Counted from the first letter of the stretch, positions 54,406 to 63,799 are shown. The stretch: DNA of 64,000 nt from Pontibacterium sp049599735 (GCA_049599735.1 JBMYOX010000005.1:35059-99058), one strand, 5' to 3'. Made by a program: numbers and translations. Notes: generated from the letters alone by a model not told the origin.

Positions 54406-55341
54406 CTATTTTACCGGTGCCTGTGATACGCTGACCGAAGGTTCAGGCTGCGCCACTGAATGCGGGCGATTAACCAGAAAAATACCCGCTGCAACCAGCA
54501 GCAACGCCAGCACAAACATCGGTGTTAAAGGCTCATCCAATATAAGCGCACCAAACAACACTCCCAGCATAGGCGCAAAAAAACCAAAGGAAGCAACACG
54601 GGAAGCCGGATAATGATGAATCAGCCAGAACCAGGTCAAATACGAAACAAAAGCCACAGCAATCGTCTGAAAAAGCAGAGAGCCCACCACTACAGGTGTC
54701 ACAGCCATCACACCAGGTTCACCACTTAACACGGAACACAGCGGCAATATGAGCGCAGACAAGCCCAGTTGATACAATAAAACTCGTTCAGGTCGTAATT
54801 TACATTGTGGTGATGCTTTTACCACCACCGTGGTCGCCCCCCAGAGAATCGCTGCACCTAAGGCCATCACATCACCCAACCAGGTTATATTCGGCAAACT
54901 GTTATTATCCCAAAAGGCAATTACAACCCCACTAAACGCACAGCTTAAGCCCAGCACCTGCAACAACCCCAAACGGTCGCCCGGCACCAGAAAATGTACA
55001 CCCAGTGCCACAACAAAAGGGGAGGTATATAAAAAGACAATAGCCCGCGAGGCAGTGGTGTATTCAAGCGACCAGTAAAGCAGCAAAAACTCACCCGCAA
55101 ACAGCAGACCTGCCAGCAGACCCCAGTAGCCCGTACCATCGGACTCAAAAATGCGAATACCCCGTACACGCATCCAGAGACATAACAAAACCGTCGCGCC
55201 AATCGAGCGTAAACCCGCCTGCATAATGGGTGATACAGCATCCAGAGCCAGCTTGATGGTGATCTGCTGAAATCCCCAGATAAGGCATAAACCCAGTAAT
55301 ATCAAAATGGCTAAACGATCCAGCGCCTGCTTAGCGACCAT
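54406..55341 (-). CDS. EamA/DMT-family transporter
   Basis: 311 residues, ten predicted helices in two EamA repeats. The first repeat is CLIWGFQQITIKLALDAVSPIMQAGLR, the second has ALGAAILWGATTVVVKA and LGVLFGALILDEPLTPMFVLALLLVAAGI. The short C-terminal tail is proline- and serine-rich. Likely an exporter of amino acids or metabolites; the substrate is not predictable. Confidence 0.87.
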   Translation of the reverse strand: MVAKQALDRLAILILLGLCLIWGFQQITIKLALDAVSPIMQAGLRSIGATVLLCLWMRVRGIRIFESDGTGYWGLLAGLLFAGEFLLLYWSLEYTTASRAIVFLYTSPFVVALGVHFLVPGDRLGLLQVLGLSCAFSGVVIAFWDNNSLPNITWLGDVMALGAAILWGATTVVVKASPQCKLRPERVLLYQLGLSALILPLCSVLSGEPGVMAVTPVVVGSLLFQTIAVAFVSYLTWFWLIHHYPASRVASFGFFAPMLGVLFGALILDEPLTPMFVLALLLVAAGIFLVNRPHSVAQPEPSVSVSQAPVK

Positions 55342-55485
55342 GCGTTCTTTCCCCTGTTAATACTTATGACAACAAACAGGCGGTTTCTGAGACCCCTGTA
55401 TAAGCACAAAAAATCGACACTTAAGGCACGGATTTAACCTTAAGCGCGGTATCAATATATAACTGATTAAAACTGAAACAATCGG

Positions 55486-55515
55486 CCTGAAGCCTTGTAG
55501 ACAGGCGGCTTCAGG
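55486..55515. repeat. Isolated 9-bp hairpin
   Basis: CCTGAAGCC (55486-55494) and GGCTTCAGG (55507-55515) form a perfect stem around a 12-nt loop. Neither strand has a U-run, so it is not a standard terminator. It lies 100 bp downstream of the cyclic nucleotide-binding gene. Confidence 0.4.
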
Positions 55516-55614
55516 AAAATGCCCCAAAGCGGCTCACAGAGTTATCCACATATTTGCTGGATAAGATTTTGAGGGCCCGCTATCGCGCTCTGAAAAACAT
55601 CAACAACTTGACTA

Positions 55615-56118
55615 TTAATGTTCATCAATCACAGGGCCCTGAGCTTTCAGCCTGGCAACCAGATCACCCAGCCGACCGACTGTACGGGCCATTTCACGGG
55701 ACAGGTTAAGCACCAGCAAACCAAAATCCTGGGGGTCACTTAAATGCAGATCAAAAAACTGCTCGGTTTTGACTTCCAGCACCAGACTGGTTTCTTCGAC
55801 AATTGCGGTTCCTTTGCGATCATGCAAAGCAATCATACCCACAAAGCCAATTTGCTCACCCGCACCATAGCTACGCGCCAGCGCTGGCTTCGCCTGGTAG
55901 TGGTAATAAAGTGCAATTTTACCCCGCAGAATAATATAAAATGCCTGCACTTTTTCACCGGCGTGATAAAGCACCTCATCCGGCTCAAGGTGGAACACGT
56001 TTCCATCGCGCAGTAATTTCAGAACCGTTTCGTCCGAGATAGCACCAAAACTTGAAAGCTCCCTGAAGTATTCAGGGGAAAATGTCTGGCATAACTGCTC
56101 TGTCGATACTGATTTCAT
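55615..56118 (-). CDS. Stand-alone cyclic nucleotide-binding domain protein
   Basis: 167 residues containing one Crp-like ligand domain (DEVLYHAGEKVQAFYIILRGKIALYYHY, GEQIGFVGMIALHDRKGTAIVEE). It ends with a helix and lacks the DNA-binding winged helix of Crp/Fnr. The phosphate-binding cassette motif FGE-x2-L-x4-R(S/T)A is poorly matched (IGFVGMIALHDRKGTA), so a different ligand or none is possible. ATG 56118 is chosen. The function is unknown, perhaps a partner-regulating signal domain. Confidence 0.75.
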   Translation of the reverse strand: MKSVSTEQLCQTFSPEYFRELSSFGAISDETVLKLLRDGNVFHLEPDEVLYHAGEKVQAFYIILRGKIALYYHYQAKPALARSYGAGEQIGFVGMIALHDRKGTAIVEETSLVLEVKTEQFFDLHLSDPQDFGLLVLNLSREMARTVGRLGDLVARLKAQGPVIDEH

Positions 56119-56321
56119 CACGCCATCCAGTGATATAAAAATTGGAGATGTCGAGCACGGAAGTCATAGCTTAAAGCCTATTCCAGCCACGTGCAGAATA
56201 CAACGCATTCAGAAATCCTGTCTGACCCGCCATACAAGGTCAACTCGACAAAAGAGGTGTATCAGGTCTTAAAGTTCAGAACCTGCACTGTGCAGTATTT
56301 ACTCTGTGTTAAACTTCTCTG

Positions 56322-57053
56322 ATGAAGATCTCTGATTTCACCCTTGACCTGCGTAGCTACAATACTGAAACCTGCTCCCACCATCATGATTATCATCAGT
56401 TAGTACTGCCCGTATCGGGCAAGCTTGCGATGGAAGTGGAAAACCATGAAGGAGAGGTTTCTTTAAAACAAATTGCTGTGATCCACGCAGGCCAGAATCA
56501 TGGCTTTGCCGCATCGGGTAAAAATCGTTTTATTGTGACGGATATTCCCCAGGCGTTAGCACCCGGACTGGAGCAGTGGCCAACGTTTATAACACTGGAC
56601 AAGACATTGGGGCACTATGTCTCATTTCTTTACCAGCAATTACAAAGTAGCCAGAAAAATATCCATACAGAGCGGCAGATGTTATTACTACTGCTTCAGT
56701 TGCTAAAAGAACGTTTTGGAGAGGCGGTTAAACCGGATAAGCGCATCGAATTAGCACGTAGTTATCTGGATCAGCATTATCAGCAATCTATCTCCCTTGC
56801 CCGGCTTGCGCTTGTCGCCAACCTGAGCCCCCGACAACTCAGCGAACTCTTTCGCCGGATACTAGGCATGACACCGCAGCAATACCAGATTGAAAAGCGC
56901 ATGCAACAAGCCTGGTCTTTACTTGAACAAAGTGAGCTAAGCATTCAGCGTATTGCTGAAATCACCGGCTACAACAGCCTCGCGGCCTTTAGTGACCGCT
57001 TTCGCAAACATTTTGGTCACCCGCCCCGCTACTTTCGCCAGATCAGCAAATAA
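56322..57053 (+). CDS. AraC-family transcriptional regulator
   Basis: 243 residues: an N-terminal cupin-like ligand domain (HHHDYHQLVLPVSGKLAMEV, with a His-rich start) and C-terminal double HTH (ISLARLALVANLSPRQLSELFRR; IAEITGYNSLAAFSDRFRKHFGHPPRYFR). It lies 82 bp upstream of the EamA exporter on the same strand and probably activates it, as in other AraC-exporter pairs. Confidence 0.9.
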   Translation: MKISDFTLDLRSYNTETCSHHHDYHQLVLPVSGKLAMEVENHEGEVSLKQIAVIHAGQNHGFAASGKNRFIVTDIPQALAPGLEQWPTFITLDKTLGHYVSFLYQQLQSSQKNIHTERQMLLLLLQLLKERFGEAVKPDKRIELARSYLDQHYQQSISLARLALVANLSPRQLSELFRRILGMTPQQYQIEKRMQQAWSLLEQSELSIQRIAEITGYNSLAAFSDRFRKHFGHPPRYFRQISK

Positions 57054-57135
57054 TCCCGCCAGCTTACAAAAGACCGACCCGCGCCAACCGCCTAAACTGC
57101 TCGTTTCTCAGCCCATACAGTCGATAGGAATAACC

Positions 57136-58041
57136 ATGTCCGATATGCACAAAGCCACATTTATCGGCTCTATCTCCATTTTTCTCTGGGGAACCCTGGC
57201 ATTACTCACACGTTTAACCGAAGGAGAAATTCCCGCCTTTCAGTTAATGGCCATGACCTTCACCATCGCTTTTTTACTGATGTGCCTGCGCTGGTGGCGT
57301 CAGGGACATCTGGGACTGAACCACCTGCGCCAGTCGCCCTGGGCCTGGTTACTGGGTGTCAGCGGCTATTTTGGTTATCACTTCTGCTATTTTCTGGCCA
57401 TGAGCAAAGCACCGGCTGTTGAAGTCAGCCTGCTCGCTTACCTCTGGCCGTTACTCATTGTTCTGTTCGCAGCACTGCTGCCCGGAGAGCGGCTTAAAGC
57501 ACAACACATCCTGGGGGCACTGCTGGCGCTGGCCGGATGCTGGATCTTGCTCGGTAAAAACAATAATGGCTTTAGCCTGGACTATCTTCAGGGTTATTTA
57601 CTGGCACTGGCCTGTGCACTGATCTGGTCAAGCTACTCTGTTGCCAGCCGTCTGCTGCGCTCAGTACCAACCGATGCGGTTGGCTGGTTCTGTGCCGTCA
57701 CGGCACTGCTCGCGCTGGTCTGCCATTTGCTCTGGGAAGAAACCGTCTGGCCTGATACGGCATTACAATGGACAGGGATTTTAGGGCTGGGGTTAGGTCC
57801 CGTAGGTATTGCGTTTTTCACCTGGGATCATGGTATCAAAAAAGGTAATCTGCAGCTGTTGGGCGTACTCGCCTACGCCGCACCGCTGATTTCTGTACTG
57901 CTACTGGTAATGGCCGGTCTTTCAGAAACAAGCTGGACGCTGGCCTGGGCCTGCTTAGCAATCATTGGCGGTTCGGCATTAGCCGGTATCAACTGGAAAC
58001 CCAAAGTAAAACCGGAGTACAGCGTTAAAGAAAATATATAA
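57136..58041 (+). CDS. EamA/DMT-family exporter paired with AraC regulator
   Basis: 301 residues, ten helices in two EamA repeats (SISIFLWGTLALLTRL; LALACALIWSSYSVASRLL), with GLGLGPVGIAFFTWDHGIKKGNLQLLGVLAYAAPLISVLLLVM near the C-terminus. It resembles aromatic amino acid exporters of the YddG type, but the substrate is unproven. AGGA lies 6 bp from ATG 57136; an upstream frame overlapping the AraC gene is not real. Confidence 0.88.
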   Translation: MSDMHKATFIGSISIFLWGTLALLTRLTEGEIPAFQLMAMTFTIAFLLMCLRWWRQGHLGLNHLRQSPWAWLLGVSGYFGYHFCYFLAMSKAPAVEVSLLAYLWPLLIVLFAALLPGERLKAQHILGALLALAGCWILLGKNNNGFSLDYLQGYLLALACALIWSSYSVASRLLRSVPTDAVGWFCAVTALLALVCHLLWEETVWPDTALQWTGILGLGLGPVGIAFFTWDHGIKKGNLQLLGVLAYAAPLISVLLLVMAGLSETSWTLAWACLAIIGGSALAGINWKPKVKPEYSVKENI

Positions 58042-58066
58042 CTAAGAGAGGTAAAACCAGAAGAAA

Positions 58067-58142
<76 letters not shown>

Positions 58143-58184
58143 ACTATGAAAAGCTGAGAATCAGCCTTTGAAAATCTGGAGGGG

Positions 58185-58190
58185 ATTATA
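58185..58190 (-). promoter_or_regulatory. -10 element of the tRNA-Thr promoter
   Basis: On the minus strand a consensus TATAAT followed by CCCCTCC, a GC-rich discriminator typical of stringently controlled stable RNA genes. A -35 at 17 bp spacing is weak (TGGTAA). Confidence 0.5.
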
Positions 58191-58367
58191 AAGGCCTCTT
58201 GGCGTTATTACCAGTAGCCAGAGTCCTTAAACTGTCAAAAAATAGTACGGTGAGCGGGGTTAAAGCAAGTATATGGTAAAGTTCCCGAGACGGGAGTAAA
58301 GCCACTTAATCTCTCAGCTTACCTGACGCCTCTTGTTCGAACTATTTTATAGGCGCAGGTCAGACCG

Positions 58368-59309
58368 TTAGGAAGGCGTGCGACTAATTACAATTTTGTT
58401 TTTACCGCTCTGTTTAGCTTGATACATGGCCATATCTGCTGACCGAATGAGTTCGTTCATATCAAGATCTTTGCTCGGAAGGGCCTGTGCAATACCTACA
58501 CTTACAGTCACCTCAAAGGGGGCATTTTTAGTTATTTCTTTAATAGCCTCTAACGCACTTGTTATTAATTCTTCTACCTGAAGAGACGTACCACCGCCAT
58601 AAGCTAAGAGAAATTCATCCCCACCAAATCTTGACGCAAGGTCACTGGGCCTGCGCGCGGTTTCATCCAGAACATGGGCGATAGTTTTTAACACATCATC
58701 ACCCGCCTGATGACCAAAAGTGTCATTAATAAATTTAAAATTATCACAATCGATAAGTGCAATCGTAATGGGAAGCTGCCCTCTTTTACACCTTCGCCAC
58801 TCATGCTCAGCGTGTTCTAACAAATGCCTTCTATTTGCTATGCCTGTTAATGGATCAATCCGAGTTAACGCCTCCGCTTTCAGCTCCGCAAGTTTACGTT
58901 CGGTTATATCATGATGATCAACAACAAAATATTCTAATACGTCTGAATTTAAAGGCCTCACCCGGAACATAAACCAGCGTTTTTCTGAGGGGCTATCGCA
59001 AGGATATTCAAAGTAGAATTCTTTCGCCCTCCCTTCAAGCACCTGCTTAATTCCGATTGAAATTTCAGCACTGACAGCATCACCTCGTTGAGCCGATGCA
59101 TCAGTCACTGCAAGATAATTAACCCCGACACCCACTAAAGACTCAGCACCACCATTATTTTCAGCAAAGCTGTACCAGCTTCTATTGGCATAGATAATTG
59201 TACCTTCACAATCAATCACACAAATATGCGTAGGCAATGAATCTAAGATAGATTGAAGCAGGAGTTGATGGTCAAATTGGGAGGGACTATGAGCGATTAA
59301 TTTATCCAT
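58368..59309 (-). CDS. PAS-GGDEF diguanylate cyclase
   Basis: 313 residues, soluble: a PAS domain (SLPTHICVIDCEGTIIYANRSWYSF) followed by a GGDEF domain with intact RFGGDEFLLAYGG. The Asp of the metal site and FINDTFGHQAGDDVL are present. ASRFGGDEF is preceded by RPSD (R-x-x-D) five residues before GGDEF, so a product-inhibition site may exist. Probably synthesises c-di-GMP in response to a small ligand or redox cue. Confidence 0.9.
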   Translation of the reverse strand: MDKLIAHSPSQFDHQLLLQSILDSLPTHICVIDCEGTIIYANRSWYSFAENNGGAESLVGVGVNYLAVTDASAQRGDAVSAEISIGIKQVLEGRAKEFYFEYPCDSPSEKRWFMFRVRPLNSDVLEYFVVDHHDITERKLAELKAEALTRIDPLTGIANRRHLLEHAEHEWRRCKRGQLPITIALIDCDNFKFINDTFGHQAGDDVLKTIAHVLDETARRPSDLASRFGGDEFLLAYGGGTSLQVEELITSALEAIKEITKNAPFEVTVSVGIAQALPSKDLDMNELIRSADMAMYQAKQSGKNKIVISRTPS

Positions 59310-59463
59310 ACATAACCTGACATCTCTGATTGAATAATGTGAGCTGTATGATCATTCAACAATGCGATGATAGACCACTGCAATGCGAGCGCGCAAATAC
59401 ACCCCTTCCGCTGACGGCCAAAAAATCTAAATGAATGTGCCCTACCAAGCGCACAATGCCCGA

Positions 59464-60384
59464 TCACATCCTCTCAAATGATCCTGTTGCCGGGTTCATT
59501 TCATAACCACAGTGAAAGGCTCTGGGCTTTGATGTTATCGGATCGATAAAGCGCAGCTGTTGTGCCAGTAGCTGCAAAGGCCGGGCAAAGTTATCGGCAG
59601 CTTCAGGCTGTAATTCCGGGTAATAACGGTCGTGTAAAATGGGCCAGCCAAGCGTCTGCATATGCACCCGCAGCTGGTGTGTTTTACCGGTAACCGGTTC
59701 TAACTCAAACAGAGCCTTATCCCCAAGCCGCTTTAAACAGCGAATCCGGGAGTGGCTGTTGGGCGTTCCGTCGACAACCTGCATTAAAAAACGCGGATCA
59801 GCACTTTGCAGCCGGTTAACAAGCTGCCACTGCTGGCCACTCACAGGTGTATCAGAGCCAGGATCAATGCGGGCAATTGCCTGATAAGTTTTATTGATTT
59901 GGCGGGAAGCAAATAACTGATGGTACAAATGACTGATTGCAGGATTAACCGAAAACATCACCAGTCCCGATGTAGCCCGGTCGATACGGTGCAGAGCACT
60001 CAGGTTTTTCAGGCCTGTCTTAATCCGCAAGCGATTTTGCAGGCATTCGTTAACATAATTACCGCCGGGTGTAACAGGCAGGAAAGCAGGTTTATGGGCA
60101 ACCAGAATATCTGCGTCTTCAAATAAAATCGTTTCATCAAACGGAATCACCGGCTCTTGTGCTACTTCACGATAGTAATAAACACGCTGCTGCGGGCGAT
60201 AAGCAGATTCTGCGGTAATCAGGCTACCATCGTGCCAGTGCAGTTTTCCGTCAATCGCCCGCTGCCGCCATATGTCGGCATCAACCTGCGGAAACTTGCC
60301 AATCAGGTAATTTAAAACCGTAGCGGTGCCTGGGTTGATCTGCGGAAGTGTTAGCTTAGACGGAGATTTAGCAATGGCCATCAT
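59464..60384 (-). CDS. RluA-family pseudouridine synthase
   Basis: About 306 residues. The catalytic Asp is in LHRIDRATSGLVMFS, with the preceding VAHKPAFLPVTPGG. KTHQLRVHMQTLGWPILHDRYY completes the family motifs. An N-terminal S4-like region may be present. It probably modifies rRNA or tRNA, but the target is unclear. ATG 60384 or 60381 (adjacent) is chosen over the TTG at 60393. Confidence 0.88.
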   Translation of the reverse strand: MMAIAKSPSKLTLPQINPGTATVLNYLIGKFPQVDADIWRQRAIDGKLHWHDGSLITAESAYRPQQRVYYYREVAQEPVIPFDETILFEDADILVAHKPAFLPVTPGGNYVNECLQNRLRIKTGLKNLSALHRIDRATSGLVMFSVNPAISHLYHQLFASRQINKTYQAIARIDPGSDTPVSGQQWQLVNRLQSADPRFLMQVVDGTPNSHSRIRCLKRLGDKALFELEPVTGKTHQLRVHMQTLGWPILHDRYYPELQPEAADNFARPLQLLAQQLRFIDPITSKPRAFHCGYEMNPATGSFERM

Positions 60385-60527
60385 CGAATCCAAAGACGCT
60401 ATTTTATATCGCTTATGGCTACAGGTGTTACCGTTTAAATCGATGGCTACTGAATATATTCATCTTAATTTTGCGTCCTGCAAACACGTCCGCACGCCCG
60501 TCGCACAATGGGACAGATCATCATTTC

Positions 60528-61488
60528 TTATATCTGACCGCCCACACCTTTAAACTTTTCAACAAAAGCAGCAATTTTTTGAAAAACAGTCTGCTTTTGC
60601 GTTCGGTACTGTGGGTTCAGCGGGCTGAGCTTAGGTAGTGCGTCATTGAGCGCCGTGCCATTTTCAGAGGCATATTCCCGCTTGAGTGATGAAGAAATGT
60701 AACGCCTGGCGGCATCTTCATTGAGCTTTGCAGACGTAATAATGGCATTAACTTCACGCTTTTGCTCTGCCTGAGCGAACCTGAAAAAAGCGTCAATAAT
60801 GCTCGCTTTATCATTTATTTCATTAAGATTTGTCTGATTGATAAAATCAACAACAAGGCTCTCTTTCGCTCTATTACCAAGACTACCGCGTATCATACGG
60901 CGAACTTCCTCGATCAAGCCCTCTTTGCTCTTGTTCTTCTTATTGTGATCAAAGATCAGCTCTAGAATGTAATCGAGATTAATTTCTTGCGATTTAAGCA
61001 AATCAATCTCAAAAATAATATCGTCCCAATCAAGTGTTGATTTGTCTTTATCATCGGCTTTTTTCTCACGCCTTAACCTGTCACGGGTATCGTTATAGGT
61101 TGAGCGATAATCCTGCACTGCACGCTCACTGGGCATGTCGATGGCTTGCATTTTCTCGATATCATCATCGTCCAGGTAGTACTTGCCTTTAAACTCCTCA
61201 ACTGCTTGAGCATCAGTAGTATCTAAGCTTTGAAGTACTTTTAAACCGGCAAACTCATCGTAGTTTTGTAAGATATTTTCTGCTTTGCTGTTTGCGCACA
61301 TTCGCCATCATGACATCTGGCGTTGTTAAGGCCGGTAAGTACTCATAACCCTGGTTACTTAAATCCTGAATAAGCTCGTGTTCTAAATCGCTTTCGCTTT
61401 GGTAGCCCTCGGCGATTTGGTCTTGCCTGGTATATTTATCTAAAACAATAAAGTGATTAGATTCTGCAATGCTTTTGTAGGTGGTCAT
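60528..61488 (-). pseudogene. hsdR: hsdR remnant with internal deletion and frameshift
   Basis: Two frames joined at about 61255-61301. The first 65 or so residues (TTYKSIAESNHFIVLDKY, LEHELIQDLSNQGYEYLPAL) match the N-terminus of EcoR124-like HsdR. The last 250 (AENILQNYDEFAGLKVL, LDYILELIFDHNKKN) match its C-terminal helical part. The endonuclease, helicase and motor domains in between, normally about 700 residues, are missing, and the frames differ by one base at the junction. The protein cannot be a restriction motor. A ribosome site AAGGAAC precedes the ATG at 61488. Confidence 0.87.
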
Positions 61489-61557
61489 TTTTAGAAGTTC
61501 CTTTTCTACTCGCTAACTGTGGTGCTTTCCATAATGAAAATAACCACCGCACCGCTG

Positions 61558-62559
61558 TTACGGTTGTACTTGCCAATGGCCTGATTTATCTGACCCTACA
61601 CGGGTTAGCCTGCCTTCGCGTTGTAATTTGGCCATCGCCCTGCCAATGGTGCGGATATCTTTACCGATCATATCGGCAAGCTGCTGACGGGTCAGTTCAG
61701 GGTTGTGCGTCAGTAAATGCAAAATCGCATCTGGGGTTTTAAGCCCTGTCACATCGATATTTACAGCAAATGATGATTTTACAGGGGCGTTTACAGGGGC
61801 ATTTACAGGGGCGTTTTTTGTCAGCGTTTGATTAATCACCGACAACATAAAGTGAATAAAAGGCGTGCTGTCGGCTTGTTGGTCTGCTTGTTCAAGAGCG
61901 TGATAATAGTCTTGCTGATGCGATTTAATCACACTTTCCAGTGGCAAAGACAAAAATAACGGATGCCATTTTGACAAAATCAAGGTTTGCCACAAACGCC
62001 CCATACGGCCATTACCATCGGCAAACGGGTGAATAAACTCAAACTCATAATGAAATACGCTACTGGCAATCAGAGGATGATCTTTAGTGTTTTTCAGCCA
62101 TAGCGTTAAGTCTGCCATTAACCCCGAAACCTGGTGCGCAGGTGGTGCAATATGGTGTACTACGCCGCCTTTGTGAATACCCACGCTTTGATGACGAAGC
62201 TCACCTGCCTTCACCAAAATATCAGACAGCATTAACCCGTGGGCGGTTAACAAATCTTCAAGGTTACCTGGGGTAAACGTTGGCAGTGCATCATAGGCGG
62301 CAATCGCACCTTTTACCTCAGCCAGTTCGCGTACACTACCAAGTACAGGCTTACCCTCCACGATAGCAGTTATATGCTCTTCGGTTAAAGTGTTGCCTTC
62401 AATCGCCAGTGTGCCGGTAATGGTTTTAATACGATTTTGCTTACGCAACTGTGGCGATGCATTCAGCTGGCTGGTGTTTAGCTCGCCGACCTGCTGGCTG
62501 ATTTGCGCCACAAGATTGAGGATATCGGTGGTGATGGTAAAAGGTGGCGTGTAGCTCAT
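61558..62559 (-). CDS. Fic-domain AMPylase-like protein in type I R-M locus
   Basis: 333 residues. The N-terminal inhibitory helix carries TLAIEGN, matching (S/T)xxxE(G/N). The Fic core has HPFADGNGRMGRLW, the full catalytic motif. The C-terminal 70 residues form a winged helix (ELTRQQLADMIGKDIRTIGRAMAKLQREGRL). In between lies a NAPVNAPVNAPV linker. Fic proteins between hsdS and hsdR are common, but their role is unproven. ATG 62559 is 1 bp past the hsdS stop; GTG 62568 is possible. Confidence 0.9.
   Translation of the reverse strand: MSYTPPFTITTDILNLVAQISQQVGELNTSQLNASPQLRKQNRIKTITGTLAIEGNTLTEEHITAIVEGKPVLGSVRELAEVKGAIAAYDALPTFTPGNLEDLLTAHGLMLSDILVKAGELRHQSVGIHKGGVVHHIAPPAHQVSGLMADLTLWLKNTKDHPLIASSVFHYEFEFIHPFADGNGRMGRLWQTLILSKWHPLFLSLPLESVIKSHQQDYYHALEQADQQADSTPFIHFMLSVINQTLTKNAPVNAPVNAPVKSSFAVNIDVTGLKTPDAILHLLTHNPELTRQQLADMIGKDIRTIGRAMAKLQREGRLTRVGSDKSGHWQVQP
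61781..61816. repeat. Three 12-bp tandem repeats in the fic gene
   Basis: ACAGGGGCGTTT occurs three times, with one base changed in the middle copy. On the coding strand it encodes repeated NAPV, a flexible linker before the winged helix. Twelve bases keep the frame. Confidence 0.85.
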
Positions 62560-62560
62560 A

Positions 62561-62734
62561 TTAAGCACTTTCCTTTAATTCAGAATTATCTGATTGAGGG
62601 AAGCTTAGCAACAGATCACGATAGTACTCGTATTGTTTTTGGCGCAGCTCGATTTCACGGGGTAAGCCTTCTTTAATAGAACTAGTTAAATCATCAAACT
62701 TATCTAATATAGCAACAATACGTTCTTGTTCTTC
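62561..62734 (-). pseudogene. hsdS: hsdS 3' remnant
   Basis: The final 57 or so codons read EEQERIVAILDKFDDLTSSI, then KEGLPREIELRQKQYEYYRD and LLLSFPQ, the C-terminal conserved helix of type I specificity subunits. The stop TAA lies just before the fic ATG. Upstream the gene is replaced by the 7-bp repeat and the IS30-like sequence; no recognition domain or start is visible. Confidence 0.85.
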
Positions 62735-62789
62735 TAGATGCTAGATGCTAGATGCTAGATGCTAGATGCTAGATGCTAGATGCTAGATG
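62734..62789. repeat. Perfect heptanucleotide tandem repeat, eight copies
   Basis: CTAGATG is repeated eight times without error over 56 bp. Because 7 is not a multiple of 3, TAG occurs in every reading frame, on both strands, within the array. It lies exactly between the IS30-like remnant, whose stop is in the first copy, and the hsdS remnant, which begins in the last. Confidence 0.95.
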
Positions 62790-62938
62790 CTCAACATAAG
62801 CGACACACGCTTACCCGCAAGATATTCATACGGGCAGAGGTAGTTTAACGCTTTTCGTGGTCGCATGTTAATGGCAAAAACTGCCTGCTCAATGTCTCGT
62901 TTCGGCAGCGATCCAATCGCCATACCTTTGGGAAAGTA
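62783..62938 (-). pseudogene. IS30-like transposase C-terminal remnant
   Basis: About 50 codons resemble the end of IS30-family transposases: YFPKGMAIG, then EQAVFAINMRPRKALNYLCP and YEYLAGKRVSLMLSI. The stop (62783-62785) is inside the first CATCTAG unit. The upstream part has been removed or displaced by the adjoining IS3 element, and I see no inverted repeats. The family assignment is from the RPRKxLxYxxPxE pattern. Confidence 0.6.
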
Positions 62939-62965
62939 GTGGTTTTACCCCGATTTCACGGACAG

Positions 62966-63799
62966 TCAGTTAAGAGTAGTTTGAGTTAGCTTACGCTTTT
63001 TTCTCTGGTTGTAGAATCGTTCAATGTAATCAAATACGTCAGATCGGGCCTCTGAGCGGGTTCGATAATTTCTCCTGTTTACTCGTTCCCTTTTGAGTAA
63101 TCCGAAGAAGCTTTCAGCCGCTGCATTATCATAACAACTCCCTACAGCACTCATGCTAGAGATCACGTTATGGTCGGATAAGAAACGTTGGTATTCATAG
63201 CTGGTGAACTGAGAACCGCGATCTGAGTGCAAAATTACGAGATCAGTATGATCTTTCTGCCATAAAGCCATTAGCACGGCTTGGATAACTAACTGTTTTT
63301 CCATGGTTTGACTCATTGACCAGCCAATAACAATACCTCTGAACAGGTCGATGATCACAGCCAAATACAGCCAGCCTTCTCGTGTTGGGATATAGGTGAT
63401 GTCAGTCACCCATTTTACGTTAGGTTGATCAGCTTTAAAGTCGCGCTCAAGATAATTTAGTACTGAATCAGGCCGTTGGCCTGATTGCTTTTTACGCCAA
63501 CGCTTTATCGCAGGGATCCCCACCAGATTATTAGCTTTCATGAGTCGTGCTACACGATTCAGGCTACAACTTTCGCCATCATATTGAAGCTCTTCCCAGA
63601 TACGCGGGCTGCCGTATACGCCGTCACTCGCTTGATGCAGTTGATGTATCTTGCGGCCTAAACGCGCATTCGCCTGATGTCGCTGGCTGGGTTCTCGAGT
63701 ACGCCAATCATAATATCCACTGGCCGAGACTTTCAACAAACGGCACATCATACGAACAGAGAAAGCATCGCGGCAGCGTTCAATCATGTGGAACTTCAC
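62966..63799 (-). CDS. IS3-family transposase OrfB
   Basis: 277 residues. HTH_21-like start (RCRDAFSVRMMCRLLKVSASGYYDW), then the DDE integrase core: first Asp in WVTDITYIPT, second in LHSDRGSQF, Glu in NAAAESFFGLLKRE, and FYNQRKKRKL at the C-terminus. All catalytic residues are present. The GTG at 63799 overlaps the orfA TGA, and OrfB is in -1 frame, so an OrfAB fusion by frameshifting is likely. Confidence 0.92.
   Translation of the reverse strand: MKFHMIERCRDAFSVRMMCRLLKVSASGYYDWRTREPSQRHQANARLGRKIHQLHQASDGVYGSPRIWEELQYDGESCSLNRVARLMKANNLVGIPAIKRWRKKQSGQRPDSVLNYLERDFKADQPNVKWVTDITYIPTREGWLYLAVIIDLFRGIVIGWSMSQTMEKQLVIQAVLMALWQKDHTDLVILHSDRGSQFTSYEYQRFLSDHNVISSMSAVGSCYDNAAAESFFGLLKRERVNRRNYRTRSEARSDVFDYIERFYNQRKKRKLTQTTLN

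Noticed and set aside
62734..62789. CRISPR array.
   Set aside because: The repeat is 7 bp with no spacers and no cas genes nearby.
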